A stretch of DNA of 64,000 bases from Candidatus Didemnitutus sp. (GCA_019634575.1 JAHCAY010000001.1:2542001-2606000); one strand, 5' to 3'. Positions 53,040-62,507 are shown, counted from the stretch's first letter. Numbers and translations are program-made. Notes: generated by a model not told the origin, from the letters alone.

Positions 53040-54515
53040 TCACGGCTGGCGCGGCGCGGCGGCGATCGGCTGGCCGTCGACGGTCGCGCCGCTGACGGCG
53101 TCGAGGACGAACGGTCCGCCGGTCGCGGGGGAAAGCGCGCAACGGCGAAACACGAGGTCGCGCGCGTGGGTGGCGAGGACGCCGCGCGCGGAGACGATCG
53201 CGCAGTCCTCGAAAAGGACGTTCTGCACCGGCGAGTCGGGCAGGCCGGTGATGCGCACGGCGACGGGCACGCCACTCGCGGCGACCTTGCGCACGGTGAC
53301 GTTGCGGAACAGCGGCGGGCGCTGCTGCGCGACGGCGCTCGGGTCGGCCGAGTAATCCAGGTTCAGAATCGCGACTTCGTATTTCAGGTCGCGCGCGGTG
53401 ATGTTCTCGACCCAGACGTTCTCCACGATGCCGCCGCGGTCGGGGCGGGACTTGATGCGCAGCACGCGATCGGTGCCGACGAAGTCGCAATCGTGCGCGT
53501 AGACGTTGCGCACGTCGCCTGACATCTCGCTGCCGATGACGATGCCGCCGTGGCCGCGCCGGCTGGTGCAATGGCGCATGACGACGTTCTCCGTCGGGCG
53601 CGCGACGCGCCAGCCGTCCTCGTTGTAGCCGGACTTCAGCACGACGCAGTCGTCGCCGGTGGAAAAGGTGCAGTATTCGACGAGGACGTTGCGGCAGGAA
53701 TCGGGGTCGAGGCCGTCGTTGTTCGGGCCGTCGGTGTCGACGTTCACGCGGCGGACGATGACGTTCTCGCAATAAACCGGGTGCAGCGTCCAATTCGGGC
53801 CGCTGCCGATGGTGAAGCCCTCGAGGAGCACGTTGCGGCACTCAACGAACGACACGAAGCTCGGCCGGATCGCGGCGGCGCGCGTGCCGAAGACGCGCTG
53901 CTCGACCGGCACGCCTTTCGCGGCGAGCGCGGGCAGGCCGCTCTGCTCGGATTTTTTCCACGGCCACCACGCGGCGCCGTTGCCGTCGAGGCGGCCGGGA
54001 CCGGTGATCGCGATGTTTTCGCAACCGCGCGCGTAGATGAGCGGCGAGTAGTTGAAACACTCGATGCCGCCGACGCGCACGAAGACCGGCGGCAGGTAAT
54101 CCTCGAACACGTCGCTGAACACCACCACCGCTCCCTCGGCGAGATGCAGGTCGATATTGCTGCGCAGATGGATCGGTCCGGTCAGCCAGCGCCCGGCGGG
54201 AATCACGACGCGACCGCCGCCGGCCTGCGCGACGGCCTCGATGGCACGCGCGATCGCGGCGGTGTTCTTCGTCGTGCCGCCCTCAACTGCGCCGTGCTCG
54301 ACGATGCTCACGCTGCGCACGGGGAAAATCGGCCGCTGCAGCTGCGGCATCGGAAACGGCGCGCGGATCGGCGCGATCGGCTCCGCCGAATCGTCAGCGG
54401 CCCGCGCGGCACCGGCGGCGCACGCGATCACGCTCGCCAGAAAAAATCGGCGGAAGGCGCGCGGCGCAGTGCGTCCGATGGGGCGGAAAGCGGGGAACAA
54501 CCCGGAGGGTTGCAT
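53040..54515 (-). CDS. Glycoside hydrolase family 28 (polygalacturonase/pectinase)
   Basis: 491 residues, with a long basic N-terminus plus hydrophobic segment (FFLASVIACAAGAARA) as export signal, then a right-handed beta-helix. GH28 catalytic motifs are all present: NNDGLDPD (Asp267), STGDDC (Asp288/Asp289) and RRGHGG (His322), with RIKSRPDRGG as the RIK substrate-binding motif. The enzyme hydrolyses alpha-1,4-galacturonosyl bonds of pectin; exo or endo mode, or rhamnogalacturonan specificity, cannot be fixed by eye. ATG 54515 was taken although the frame continues upstream, because that extension is antisense to the transporter gene. First gene of a minus-strand unit with the TonB receptor. 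Confidence 0.9.
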   Translation of the reverse strand: MQPSGLFPAFRPIGRTAPRAFRRFFLASVIACAAGAARAADDSAEPIAPIRAPFPMPQLQRPIFPVRSVSIVEHGAVEGGTTKNTAAIARAIEAVAQAGGGRVVIPAGRWLTGPIHLRSNIDLHLAEGAVVVFSDVFEDYLPPVFVRVGGIECFNYSPLIYARGCENIAITGPGRLDGNGAAWWPWKKSEQSGLPALAAKGVPVEQRVFGTRAAAIRPSFVSFVECRNVLLEGFTIGSGPNWTLHPVYCENVIVRRVNVDTDGPNNDGLDPDSCRNVLVEYCTFSTGDDCVVLKSGYNEDGWRVARPTENVVMRHCTSRRGHGGIVIGSEMSGDVRNVYAHDCDFVGTDRVLRIKSRPDRGGIVENVWVENITARDLKYEVAILNLDYSADPSAVAQQRPPLFRNVTVRKVAASGVPVAVRITGLPDSPVQNVLFEDCAIVSARGVLATHARDLVFRRCALSPATGGPFVLDAVSGATVDGQPIAAAPRQP

Positions 54516-54863
54516 ACGGTTCGAACAACCGGCTCGGCGTGATCGCTGCGGAGCATCGACCGGAACGCCGATCGGGAGGGGAAGTAGCGGGGTGGTGGTT
54601 GGTAGACGAAGCCCGTCGGGGTCGCGTGCTGTCGCAGCGCTTTTCCGACGTGCGGAAATTTTGCGCCGCACGAATTCCGCGAGCAACGGGCGGCCCGTTC
54701 GCATCGTTGAACACCGCACGCGTCCGCGCCCGCCGCGAATCAACGATGCGCACTTGTGTCGGATTGCGGACGACGCGCGCGGCGTGGTTCGCTCCCGGAA
54801 GATTGCTCGACGCGACTCGTGCGCGCCGCCGCCCCTCTCCCACCCCATCTCGCGCGTCTCGCC
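54516..54863. other. Divergent promoter region of the pectin locus
   Basis: 348 bp between the GH28 and transporter starts, without a gene. It holds an 11-bp inverted repeat at 54700-54750 (listed separately) near its middle and should contain both divergent promoters. No clear -35/-10 pair is recognisable by eye. Confidence 0.5.
54700..54750. promoter_or_regulatory. Candidate operator: 11-bp inverted repeat between GH28 and MFS genes
   Basis: CGCATCGTTGA (54700-54710) and TCAACGATGCG (54740-54750) are perfect inverted copies 29 bp apart, centrally placed in the divergent intergenic region. Half-sites spaced by about four helical turns could hold two dimers or one looped tetramer, for example of the LacI-family regulator encoded at 57997. 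The binding partner is inferred from position only. Confidence 0.5.
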
Positions 54864-56240
54864 ATGAGCACCGCTTCCCTTTCCCCGGCGCCGTCCCGCG
54901 GCCAAGTCGGCCAGTTTCGCTGGGCGATCTGCGGCCTGCTCTTCTGCTCGGTCGCGATCAATTACGTCGACCGCAACATCATCGGCATCCTGAAAGGGCC
55001 CTTGAGCAAGGAGCTCGGCTGGAGCGAGACCGACTACGCGCACATCGCGTCCGCCTTCCAGTTCGCCTACGCGTTCGGCTACCTGCTCGGCGGACGTCTC
55101 ATGGACAAGATCGGCATCCGCCGCGGCTTGCCGCTGGCGGTGGCGGTCTGGAGCGTCGCGGCCGCGGCGCACGGTCTCTGCGCGCTGTTGCCGCTCGGTG
55201 AATCGTTCACGCTCAGCCTGCCGTGGAAGAGCGCGGGCGTCGCGGCCTCGCTCGTGCTGCCGTTCACGGTGCTGGGCTTCATGAGCGCGCGCGTCGTGCT
55301 CGGCCTCGCAGAGGGCGGCAACTTCCCTGGCGCCATCAAGACCGTCGCCGAGTGGTTCCCGCAACGCGAGCGGGCGCTGGCCACGGGGCTCTTCAACGCC
55401 GGCTCGAACGTCGGCGCGATCATCTGCCCGTTCGCCGTGCCGCGCATGTATGCGGCGTGGGGCTGGCCGATCACGTTCTACGTCACCGGCGCGCTGGGCC
55501 TCTTCTGGCTCCTGGCTTGGTGGTGGCTCTACGAAAACCCCGAGACGCACCCGCGCCTCTCCGAGTCGGAGCGCGCCTACATCCGCGAAGGCCAGCCGGC
55601 CGATCCGGCCCCGGCCGCCAGCACGCCTGCGAAGGTCGGCTGGATCGCCTTGCTCGGCCATCGCGCCACCTGGGCCTACATCGCGATGAGCATCCTCGCC
55701 GGGCCGGTGTGGACCATCTACATGTTCTTCCTGCCGGACTTCCTGCAAAAGCGCTATCAGCTGTCGCTGGTCTCGGTCGGCAACTGGACGGCCGTGTTCT
55801 ACTTCGTGGCTTCGTTCGGCGGCATCGCCGGCGGCTGGCTGGCGGGCCATTTCCTCGGCCGCGGCTGGACCGTGAACGCCGCGCGCAAGGTCGCGATGCT
55901 GCTCTGTGCCGTGGCTGTGTTGCCCATCTATCTCGCGCCGTATGTGTCGAGCGTGTGGCTGACCGTGCTGATCGTCGGGCTCGCCGGCTCGGCGCATCAA
56001 GGCTGGTCGGCCAACCAATTCAGTTTCGCGTCCGACACGATGCCCAAGGCGGCCGTCAGCTCGCTTGTCGGCCTCGGCGGGTTCATCGCGTATTTCACCG
56101 GCGGCTTCACCGCCGAGATCATCGGCGTCGTGCTGAAACACACCGGCAGCTACGCGTCGATCTTCGCCGTCGCCTCGGTGATGTATGTGTCCGCGCTGCT
56201 CGTGATGCACTTGCTCGTGCCGCGCATCGGACAAAAGTGA
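54864..56240 (+). CDS. MFS transporter, hexuronate (ACS) type
   Basis: 458 residues with twelve helices. Features of the anion:cation symporter/ExuT group are INYVDRNIIGIL in helix 1, GGRLMDKIGIRRG between helices 2 and 3, RVVLGLAEGGNFPGAIKTVAEWFP in helix 4 and NAGSNVGAIICP. It probably imports galacturonate or glucuronate across the inner membrane with protons. ATG 54864 was chosen; the upstream frame extension lacks similarity. It is divergent from GH28 and overlaps the GH43 gene by 4 bp (GTGA), placing uptake and depolymerisation in one regulon. Confidence 0.9.
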   Translation: MSTASLSPAPSRGQVGQFRWAICGLLFCSVAINYVDRNIIGILKGPLSKELGWSETDYAHIASAFQFAYAFGYLLGGRLMDKIGIRRGLPLAVAVWSVAAAAHGLCALLPLGESFTLSLPWKSAGVAASLVLPFTVLGFMSARVVLGLAEGGNFPGAIKTVAEWFPQRERALATGLFNAGSNVGAIICPFAVPRMYAAWGWPITFYVTGALGLFWLLAWWWLYENPETHPRLSESERAYIREGQPADPAPAASTPAKVGWIALLGHRATWAYIAMSILAGPVWTIYMFFLPDFLQKRYQLSLVSVGNWTAVFYFVASFGGIAGGWLAGHFLGRGWTVNAARKVAMLLCAVAVLPIYLAPYVSSVWLTVLIVGLAGSAHQGWSANQFSFASDTMPKAAVSSLVGLGGFIAYFTGGFTAEIIGVVLKHTGSYASIFAVASVMYVSALLVMHLLVPRIGQK

Positions 56241-57871
56241 CGGCCGTGCTCTACGCGCTCGTCGTCCCGCTCCTCATGACGCTCACTCCGGCCCCTTCCT
56301 CGTCCGCTCCGGCCGCCGCACCCGCACCGTGGTCCGCCGACCGCGGCGACGGCACTTACCAGAATCCCGTGCTCTACGCGGATTACTCGGACCCGGACGC
56401 CATTCGCGTGGGCGACGATTATTGGATGACGTCGTCGAGCTTCGGCCACGTGCCCGGCCTGCCGATCCTGCACTCGCGCGATCTGGTCAACTGGACACTC
56501 GTGAACCACGCGTTGCCCGCGCTCGTGCCGCGCGAACACTTCGCCTCACCGCGCCACGGCGCCGGCGTGTGGGCGCCTTCGCTGCGCTATCACGACGGGA
56601 AATTCTGGATCTTTTATCCCGATCCGGATTTCGGCCTCTACGTCATCACGGCCAAAGATCCGCGCGGCGCGTGGTCCGAACCGCTCCTCGTCAAAGCCGG
56701 CCAAGGCCTCATCGATCCGTGCCCGCTCTGGGACGACGATGGCCAGGCCTACCTGATCCACGGCTGGGCGAAGAGCCGCGCCGGCATCAACAACCAGCTC
56801 ACGCTCCACCGCCTCGCGCCCGACGGCACGCGCGTGCTCGACGACGGCCAGGTCATCATCGACGCCAACCAACTCCCCGGCTGGCGCACGCTCGAAGGCC
56901 CGAAACTCTACAAGCGCGACGGCTACTACTACGTCTTCGCGCCCGCGGGCGGCGTGACCGAGGGATACCAAGCCGTCTTCCGCGCGAAGAACATCTGGGG
57001 TCCCTACGAAAACCGCATTGTGCTCGAGCAGGGCGCGACGCCCGTCAACGGCCCGCACCAAGGCGCGTGGGTCGACACGCCACAGGGCGAGCACTGGTTT
57101 TTCCATTTCCAGGAGCTGCCCGCCTACGGCCGCGTCGTGCATCTCCAGCCGATGCGCTGGCGGAGCGACGGCTGGCCCGTGATGGGCGAAGCGGCCGACC
57201 GCGATGGTGCGAAAAGCCAACCCGTGCTCCGCCACGCCAAACCCGCGCTCCCACCGCAACCGCGCGCCGTGCCCGCGACCTCGGACGAATTCGACGCGCC
57301 CACGCTCAGCCTCCAATGGCAATGGCAGGCGAACCCGCGCGCCGAATGGTTCTCGCTCACGAAAAAAACCGGCGCGCTCTCGCTGCGCTTCGTCGCCACG
57401 CCATCCGCCGACTCGCATTGGTCGACACCGCAGCTGCTGCTCCAGAAATTCCCCGCGCCCGATTTCACCGCGACAACCACGCTCACGGTCGACGGCGGCG
57501 CGGAAGGCGACCGCACAGGCCTGATGGTTTTCGGCTACGACTACGCCTGGCTCGGCTGGACGAAGCGCGATGGACGCGACCTCCTCGTGCTGCGCAGCTG
57601 CCGCAGTGCCCAAAAGGGCGGCCGCGAACACGATCTCATCGCGCTCGACGCCCCGCCGGGGCCGCTGCATCTGCGCGTCACGGTCAGCGCGGGCGGCCTC
57701 TGCCGCTTCGCCTACAGCACCGACGGCCGGGACTTCACGCCGATCGGCGGCGAGTTTCAGGCCTCCTCCAGCCAATGGGTCGGCGCGAAGCTCGGCGTGT
57801 TCGCCGCCGCACGCCCGGAGGCAACGAGCGCCGGACGCGCGCATTTCGCGTCATTCGTCGTTCGTCGCTGA
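56237..57871 (+). CDS. Glycoside hydrolase family 43 (arabinofuranosidase/xylosidase-like) with C-terminal lectin-like domain
   Basis: 544 residues with a signal sequence (AVLYALVVPLLMTLTPA). The N-terminal five-bladed propeller (about 35-330) has NPVLYADYSDPDAIRVGDDYW with the catalytic base Asp52, the pKa-tuning Asp in LIDPCPLWDDDG and the proton-donor Glu in TLEGPKLYKRDGYYYV. The C-terminal 200 residues form a GH43_C2/DUF1349-like beta-sandwich (SDEFDAPTLSLQWQWQANP). Such enzymes cut arabinofuranose or xylose from side chains of pectin and hemicellulose. Start GTG 56237 overlaps the transporter stop. Confidence 0.9.
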   Translation: MTAVLYALVVPLLMTLTPAPSSSAPAAAPAPWSADRGDGTYQNPVLYADYSDPDAIRVGDDYWMTSSSFGHVPGLPILHSRDLVNWTLVNHALPALVPREHFASPRHGAGVWAPSLRYHDGKFWIFYPDPDFGLYVITAKDPRGAWSEPLLVKAGQGLIDPCPLWDDDGQAYLIHGWAKSRAGINNQLTLHRLAPDGTRVLDDGQVIIDANQLPGWRTLEGPKLYKRDGYYYVFAPAGGVTEGYQAVFRAKNIWGPYENRIVLEQGATPVNGPHQGAWVDTPQGEHWFFHFQELPAYGRVVHLQPMRWRSDGWPVMGEAADRDGAKSQPVLRHAKPALPPQPRAVPATSDEFDAPTLSLQWQWQANPRAEWFSLTKKTGALSLRFVATPSADSHWSTPQLLLQKFPAPDFTATTTLTVDGGAEGDRTGLMVFGYDYAWLGWTKRDGRDLLVLRSCRSAQKGGREHDLIALDAPPGPLHLRVTVSAGGLCRFAYSTDGRDFTPIGGEFQASSSQWVGAKLGVFAAARPEATSAGRAHFASFVVRR

Positions 57872-57996
57872 GCCCGGCGCCCTTCCGTCCCCCTCTCGAC
57901 CGCGCCGCGGCGCCGGATTTGCGGGCTTGAGTGCACGCGGGCGCAGCGCGAAGTTTCGCCGCGTTTTCGCACCAGCGGAAAACACCTGCGTTCCCC

Positions 57997-59037
57997 ATGC
58001 CTCCGGAAGCCACCTTGGAAGACGTCGCCCAACGCGCGGGAGTCCACCGCTCGACGGTCTCGCTCGCGCTGCGCAACAGCCCGCGCATCCGACCCGAGGT
58101 CCGCGAACGCATCCAGGCCATCGCGAAGGAAATCGGCTACCGCGTGAACCCGCTCGTCGCGACGCTCATGCGCTCGCGCCGCTCCGGCCACGCGATCAAG
58201 CACGTCTGCCTCGCCTACGTGACGAATTATCCCACGCGCTACGGCTGGCGTCCGGAGCATCACGATCGCCCGGATTTTTTTCCCGGCGCCCAACAGCGCG
58301 CCGAGGAACTCGGCTACAAGCTCGAGCACTTCTGGCTCGCCGAACCCGGCATGACGCCCGCGCGCATGAGCGACATCCTCAGCCGCCGCGCCATCACCGG
58401 CGTGCTGCTCGGCCGCCTGCCGCCCGGTCAGTCGGCGCTCGAGCTGTGTTGGGACCGTTTCTCCGCCGTGGCGCTCGGCTACACGCTGCGCGCGCCGGAG
58501 CTGCACCACGTGGCCGAGGACCCGTTTTCCGGCATCACGCAGATCGTCGAGCAATGCCTCGCCCGCGGTTACCAGCGGCTCGGCTTCGCCGTGGTCGATG
58601 TCGACGACAGCCCGAGCTGGGGCGACCGTCTCGTCGGCGCGTTCCTGCGCGCCCAATCCCGGCTGCCGCGCGCGAATCACATTCCACCGTGCGACTTCGA
58701 TCCGGGCCCGGCATTTCGCGAGAAATTCCTCGCATGGGTGAGAAAATGGAAACCCGACGCCATCGTGAGCACGCGCGGCCAGCCGACGTTCAACTGGCTG
58801 CGCGAGGCCGGCTACTCCGTGCCGCGCGACGTCGGCCTCGCAACGATGATCAACAACCATCCCGAGCACGGCATTTCCGGCATCTACAACGACCCGCGCA
58901 GCCTCGGCGCGCTCGCGACCGAGATGGTGGTCGGCATGCTGCACCGCGGTGAAACCGGTCTGCCCGCCGAGCCCCACTTCGTGCTGGCGCCCGGCCGCTG
59001 GCTCGACGCCGGCACACTGCGCGCGCCGGTGAAGTGA
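57997..59037 (+). CDS. LacI-family transcriptional regulator
   Basis: 346 residues. The N-terminal helix-turn-helix (residues 6-25, TLEDVAQRAGVHRSTVSLAL) and hinge (RPEVRERIQAIAKEIGYRVNP) are classical. The periplasmic-binding-protein-like effector domain follows (SRRAITGVLLGRLP, GYQRLGFAVVD, KPDAIVSTRGQPT). It probably represses the pectin genes and is released by a sugar-acid or pentose ligand. It lies 125 bp after GH43, so it may have its own promoter, and the site at 54700-54750 is the best operator candidate. Confidence 0.92.
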   Translation: MPPEATLEDVAQRAGVHRSTVSLALRNSPRIRPEVRERIQAIAKEIGYRVNPLVATLMRSRRSGHAIKHVCLAYVTNYPTRYGWRPEHHDRPDFFPGAQQRAEELGYKLEHFWLAEPGMTPARMSDILSRRAITGVLLGRLPPGQSALELCWDRFSAVALGYTLRAPELHHVAEDPFSGITQIVEQCLARGYQRLGFAVVDVDDSPSWGDRLVGAFLRAQSRLPRANHIPPCDFDPGPAFREKFLAWVRKWKPDAIVSTRGQPTFNWLREAGYSVPRDVGLATMINNHPEHGISGIYNDPRSLGALATEMVVGMLHRGETGLPAEPHFVLAPGRWLDAGTLRAPVK

Positions 59038-59119
59038 GCGCGAGCCGCATCCGGAAACGGCGAACCGATTTGACCGCCGCATCGCGTTCGCGGCGTAGCG
59101 TGGACCGCGCCCGGTATTC

Positions 59120-61078
59120 TCAGGGATTGACCGTGACGCGCAGCGGGGCGGCGGCGCGGCCCTTGTCGTCCTTCGCGTTGATGCGGAATTCGTAGGTGCG
59201 GCCGCGCGGCAGCGTGACCTCGATCGACCACTGCTGCTCGGTGTCGCGATGGACCAGCGCGGCGATTTCCTGCGTCGGCGCGTCGGGCGAGTCGTAGCGG
59301 CAGATCGCCTCGAGCGATTCGATGACGGCGTTGTCGGCGAGCGCGGCGACTTCGAGGACGATGCGATAGCGCCATTGGCCGTAAGGCTCGGCGCGGCTCG
59401 CGAGGTGGCGCAGCACCGGCGCACCCTCGGGCAGGTCCGAGCGCGGTCCTTCGATCTTCGTCACCGTCGTGCTCGCCTGCGCGACCGCGCGCTCCTTCAG
59501 CGGCGCGGGCACGTGCACGCCGTCGGGGCGCAGCGGCGTGGCGTTGTAGACGAGGTTGTAGCCGGTGGCGAAGACCGGCGTGTAGCCGAGCAAATCGGCG
59601 GCGCCGTCGCCGTCGAAATCGCCGGCGAGGAACACGCGTTGCTCGGGGAAATCGTTGCCCGTGGCGAGGCGCGGCCAGACGGGATTGCGGCTGAAGCGGC
59701 GGTAATCCGCGCCGAGATACACGCGCAGGCCGTTGCGGCCGCCGATGCCGATGTCGAGGCGTCCGTCGTGGTTGAAATCCGCCACGACAACCGACGCCGT
59801 GCCGAGCCCGAGGCCGAATTCACTCGCGACGAGCTCCCACGGGTCTTCCCAGCCCGCGCGGCCCGAGGCGCCGAAGACCACGCGGATGCGTTCGCCGCGC
59901 TCGACGTCGTTGTCGGTCAGGATCAGGTCATCGCGGCCGTCGCGATCGAGGTCGGCGACGACGACGTCGCGCGCGAAGTCGTCGCGTCCGCCGACGGGCC
60001 AGAGGAACGGCTTGGTCGCGCCGTGTTGGTTGAAGAACATCCACGCACCGGTGCAGCGGCCCTTGTCCTCGGTCGTCACCGCGATGTCGGCGAAGCCGTC
60101 GCCGTCGAAATCGCCCGCAGCGAGCCGCGTGATGCGATCGAATTTCACCGTGTAAGGATCGCCCATCGGCGTGACGCCGCTTTGCGCGACTTGCAGGAGG
60201 CGGAAGCGATCGTAGCCCTCGACGACGGCGACGCCCCAGCCGAGCGCGCCGGTGAAGAAGCGGCCGGTCGCGGCGGCGCGCAGCGGCTCCGTCGAGCGAT
60301 AGGGTTTGAGGGTCGGCACGAAAACGCCGTCCGCCGAACCGAAGAACACCTGGAGAAGCGGGCCGGCGGCGACGACGAGGTCGGTCTCGCCATCGTGATT
60401 AAGATCGCCGGCGACGAGCACTTCGGGCGTGAAGCCGCCGAGGCTGGAGAGGTCGAGCGTGCCGGTGGATTTGAAGCCCTTCACGTTGTCGCGGCCGTAG
60501 AGCACGATGCCGTTCTCGATCGCGGCGAAACCGCGGATGCGATTGCCGGAATACAGCAGCACCGCGTGCACGGGCGGTTGCGCGGTGGCGATGCCCGCCG
60601 TGGGGCCGAAGGCGAATTGCGGCACGGGCAGCGTCGCGGTGTTGAAACGCACGGGCGCGTCCGGCGCGGTGCGGGGCATTTGCTCGAGCCACGCCGTGGC
60701 GACGACGGCGTCGCGCGCCGGCCGCGGCAGCTCGAGCGCGCGCGGCAACGGCTCCGGCACAGGCGTCGCGGCGGACTCGGCCGTTTCCGGCGCGTTTTTC
60801 TCCGCCTCGTTTTTCGGCGGCTCGACGCGCGGGCGGGCGCTGCGGATGCGATCGTTTTCCACCCACTCGTCGAACGCCTCGTCGGCGCCCTCGTAGGCCA
60901 CGAACGCCCGCGACGGCTCGGCGCGCAACACGACGGCGCGGTGCCCGGCGCCGGCCTTGTCGACGATGACGCGCGCCCCGGCCTGCCAGAGCGCCTCAGC
61001 GGCGACGACGACGGAGGGGGCGAGAAGAGCGGAAACCGCGGCGAGAAGCAGGCGCGACGTGGGGGCGCGGGAAATCAT
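59120..61078 (-). CDS. Secreted FG-GAP/VCBS repeat protein
   Basis: 652 residues. The signal peptide (RLLLAAVSALLAPSVVVAA) precedes a small SH3-like or Tudor-like N-terminal region (WQAGARVIVDKAG...AFVAYEGADEAFDEWVENDRI), a Pro/Glu-rich linker, and then a seven-bladed integrin-type propeller. Calcium loops of the type DLNHDGETDL, DFDGDGFADI, DLDRDGRDDL, DFNHDGRLDI and DFDGDGAADL are visible. A C-terminal beta-domain (VTLPRGRTYEFRINAKDDKG) closes the protein. ATG 61078 was taken over the longer frame because it starts the signal peptide. Function unknown; propellers of this type mediate surface binding. Convergent with the LacI gene. Confidence 0.85.
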   Translation of the reverse strand: MISRAPTSRLLLAAVSALLAPSVVVAAEALWQAGARVIVDKAGAGHRAVVLRAEPSRAFVAYEGADEAFDEWVENDRIRSARPRVEPPKNEAEKNAPETAESAATPVPEPLPRALELPRPARDAVVATAWLEQMPRTAPDAPVRFNTATLPVPQFAFGPTAGIATAQPPVHAVLLYSGNRIRGFAAIENGIVLYGRDNVKGFKSTGTLDLSSLGGFTPEVLVAGDLNHDGETDLVVAAGPLLQVFFGSADGVFVPTLKPYRSTEPLRAAATGRFFTGALGWGVAVVEGYDRFRLLQVAQSGVTPMGDPYTVKFDRITRLAAGDFDGDGFADIAVTTEDKGRCTGAWMFFNQHGATKPFLWPVGGRDDFARDVVVADLDRDGRDDLILTDNDVERGERIRVVFGASGRAGWEDPWELVASEFGLGLGTASVVVADFNHDGRLDIGIGGRNGLRVYLGADYRRFSRNPVWPRLATGNDFPEQRVFLAGDFDGDGAADLLGYTPVFATGYNLVYNATPLRPDGVHVPAPLKERAVAQASTTVTKIEGPRSDLPEGAPVLRHLASRAEPYGQWRYRIVLEVAALADNAVIESLEAICRYDSPDAPTQEIAALVHRDTEQQWSIEVTLPRGRTYEFRINAKDDKGRAAAPLRVTVNP

Positions 61079-61227
61079 CGCGGCGGACTTTGTGGTCTGG
61101 CCCAGCGCGGGGCGACGAAAAACTGAGGTGAAACCCCTGTTTTTACCCGGGACCAATGCCGCCATTACGCCGTGGACCTCAGGGTCAGTGCGCAGCGAAG
61201 GCGAACTTGCCTTGCGATGAATTGCGA

Positions 61228-61539
61228 TCAGCCGCGCCGGGGAACATCAGTTTTCGAAGCTGGCGAAGACGATCGGATCGCCCGCGCCGTTTTTGTGGCG
61301 AGCGATGTCGCCAGCCACGCCCACAGAAGAGCATTCGAGATAAAAGCCGTGTAGTAAGCAGCTCCGGCGAGGGGGCTCCCTGTCGCCCAAGGCATGTGCC
61401 GCACCGCAGACAGGAAGGGCAACTCGAGCACTTCCTTTACGCCTAGAATCCATGCGCCCCAGTAGTTGTAGTCGCAGGCTCCGAGCATCGCGCTGTATGC
61501 GAGACTCAGGAGTATAAACAACCAGACACGCGCCCTCAT
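61228..61539 (-). CDS. Small membrane protein of unknown function
   Basis: 103 residues with two to three hydrophobic stretches (VWLFILLSLAYSAMLGA, GAAYYTAFISNALLWAWLA) and a charged C-terminus. No family recognised. It begins 11 bp after the stop of the metallo-hydrolase gene on the same strand and is probably co-transcribed. Its composition and codon use are slightly less GC-rich than the neighbours. Possibly a small subunit or anchor, but nothing in the sequence tells the function. Confidence 0.65.
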   Translation of the reverse strand: MRARVWLFILLSLAYSAMLGACDYNYWGAWILGVKEVLELPFLSAVRHMPWATGSPLAGAAYYTAFISNALLWAWLATSLATKTARAIRSSSPASKTDVPRRG

Positions 61540-61550
61540 TGGCGAAAGCT

Positions 61551-62507
61551 TCACGCGCCGGTCAGCTCGTCGTAGATCGTGCCGAGATTGCCGGGGAGGC
61601 GGCTGTTTTGCGCGGCGTGGTAGTCGGGGAAGGCGTCGAGGTTTTGCTGCGTGACGATCTCGGCCTTCGATTTGCCGGCTTTGATTCCGGCGGCGACGTG
61701 CGCGATCAGCGCGTCGAGGAAGCCGGCCATCGCGAGCACGTCGGCCTTCGTGCCGGTGACGCCGAACTTCGGGTTGCCGTGCCCGAAGATGTAGATCGCG
61801 TCGGCCGGATAGTGCGCGGCGAGCTGCGGCAACACGTCGCGCCAATGCTGCATCTTGCATCCGTCGACCTTCGGCGTGACGGGGTAGAGGCGGTTGAAGA
61901 CGAGGTCGCCGGTGTGCACGACGTTGGCCTTCTCGAAATGCACCGCGATGTCGCCGCCCGTGTGCGACGGACCGAAGAACTTCGCGCTGACGACCTCGTC
62001 GCCCACGTCCATGCGCCAGGTGTCGCTGAAAAGCGTGTCGGGAATCGTCGGCTCGCCCAGCTGCGGGCTGCGCGCCGCGGCGGCTTTTTGCAGCGCCGGC
62101 ACGGCCTCGTGCGCGACGAGTTTCTTCGCGGCCGGGCGCAGCGTGGCGTTGCCGCCGGTGTGATCCCAGTGGTGATGCGTATCGATGACGGCGTCGAGCA
62201 TGCGGCCGTCGCGGCCGGGCAAGCCGGCGAGGAATTGGGCCGCGGTGTCCGCGAACTGCGTGTCGACCGCGACGAGCGCGTCTTTATTGGAGAGCCAGCC
62301 GATCGTGCCGCCGCGACCGGTGAAGAGGCCGACGCCGCGCCGCAGATCCTTGAATTCCACCTTCACCGGCGGCGGCGTGGGGGCGGCGGGAGCCGGCGCG
62401 GGCGCCGAAGCCGCCGGGGTGGCATTCTGTCCAAACAGCGAGCCTCTCGCGAGAAAGCTGAGCGAGAAGGCCGCGGAGGTCGTGACGAGGAAGTCGCGGC
62501 GATTCAT
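61551..62507 (-). CDS. Tat-exported metallo-beta-lactamase-fold hydrolase
   Basis: 318 residues. The twin-arginine start MNRRDFLVTTSAAF followed by a hydrophobic stretch predicts export by Tat as a folded metalloprotein. A Pro/Ala linker leads to the MBL fold with zinc ligands THHHWDHTGG (HxHxDH), a His in SHTGGD, Asp in VHTGDLVF and His in IFGHGNP. This is the class B lactamase/glyoxalase-type site with both metals expected. Similar periplasmic members include lactonases, sulfatases and quinoprotein-associated hydrolases; the substrate is unknown. ATG 62507 is the only start that gives the Tat motif. Confidence 0.88.
   Translation of the reverse strand: MNRRDFLVTTSAAFSLSFLARGSLFGQNATPAASAPAPAPAAPTPPPVKVEFKDLRRGVGLFTGRGGTIGWLSNKDALVAVDTQFADTAAQFLAGLPGRDGRMLDAVIDTHHHWDHTGGNATLRPAAKKLVAHEAVPALQKAAAARSPQLGEPTIPDTLFSDTWRMDVGDEVVSAKFFGPSHTGGDIAVHFEKANVVHTGDLVFNRLYPVTPKVDGCKMQHWRDVLPQLAAHYPADAIYIFGHGNPKFGVTGTKADVLAMAGFLDALIAHVAAGIKAGKSKAEIVTQQNLDAFPDYHAAQNSRLPGNLGTIYDELTGA

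Noticed and set aside
49489..53841. N-terminal extension of the TonB receptor frame
   Set aside because: The region before 52998 is antisense-frame of the GH28 gene (Arg-rich); the signal peptide starts at 52998.
54516..56234. N-terminal extension of the GH28 frame over the transporter gene
   Set aside because: The extension is antisense to the MFS gene and highly charged; the export signal begins at 54515.
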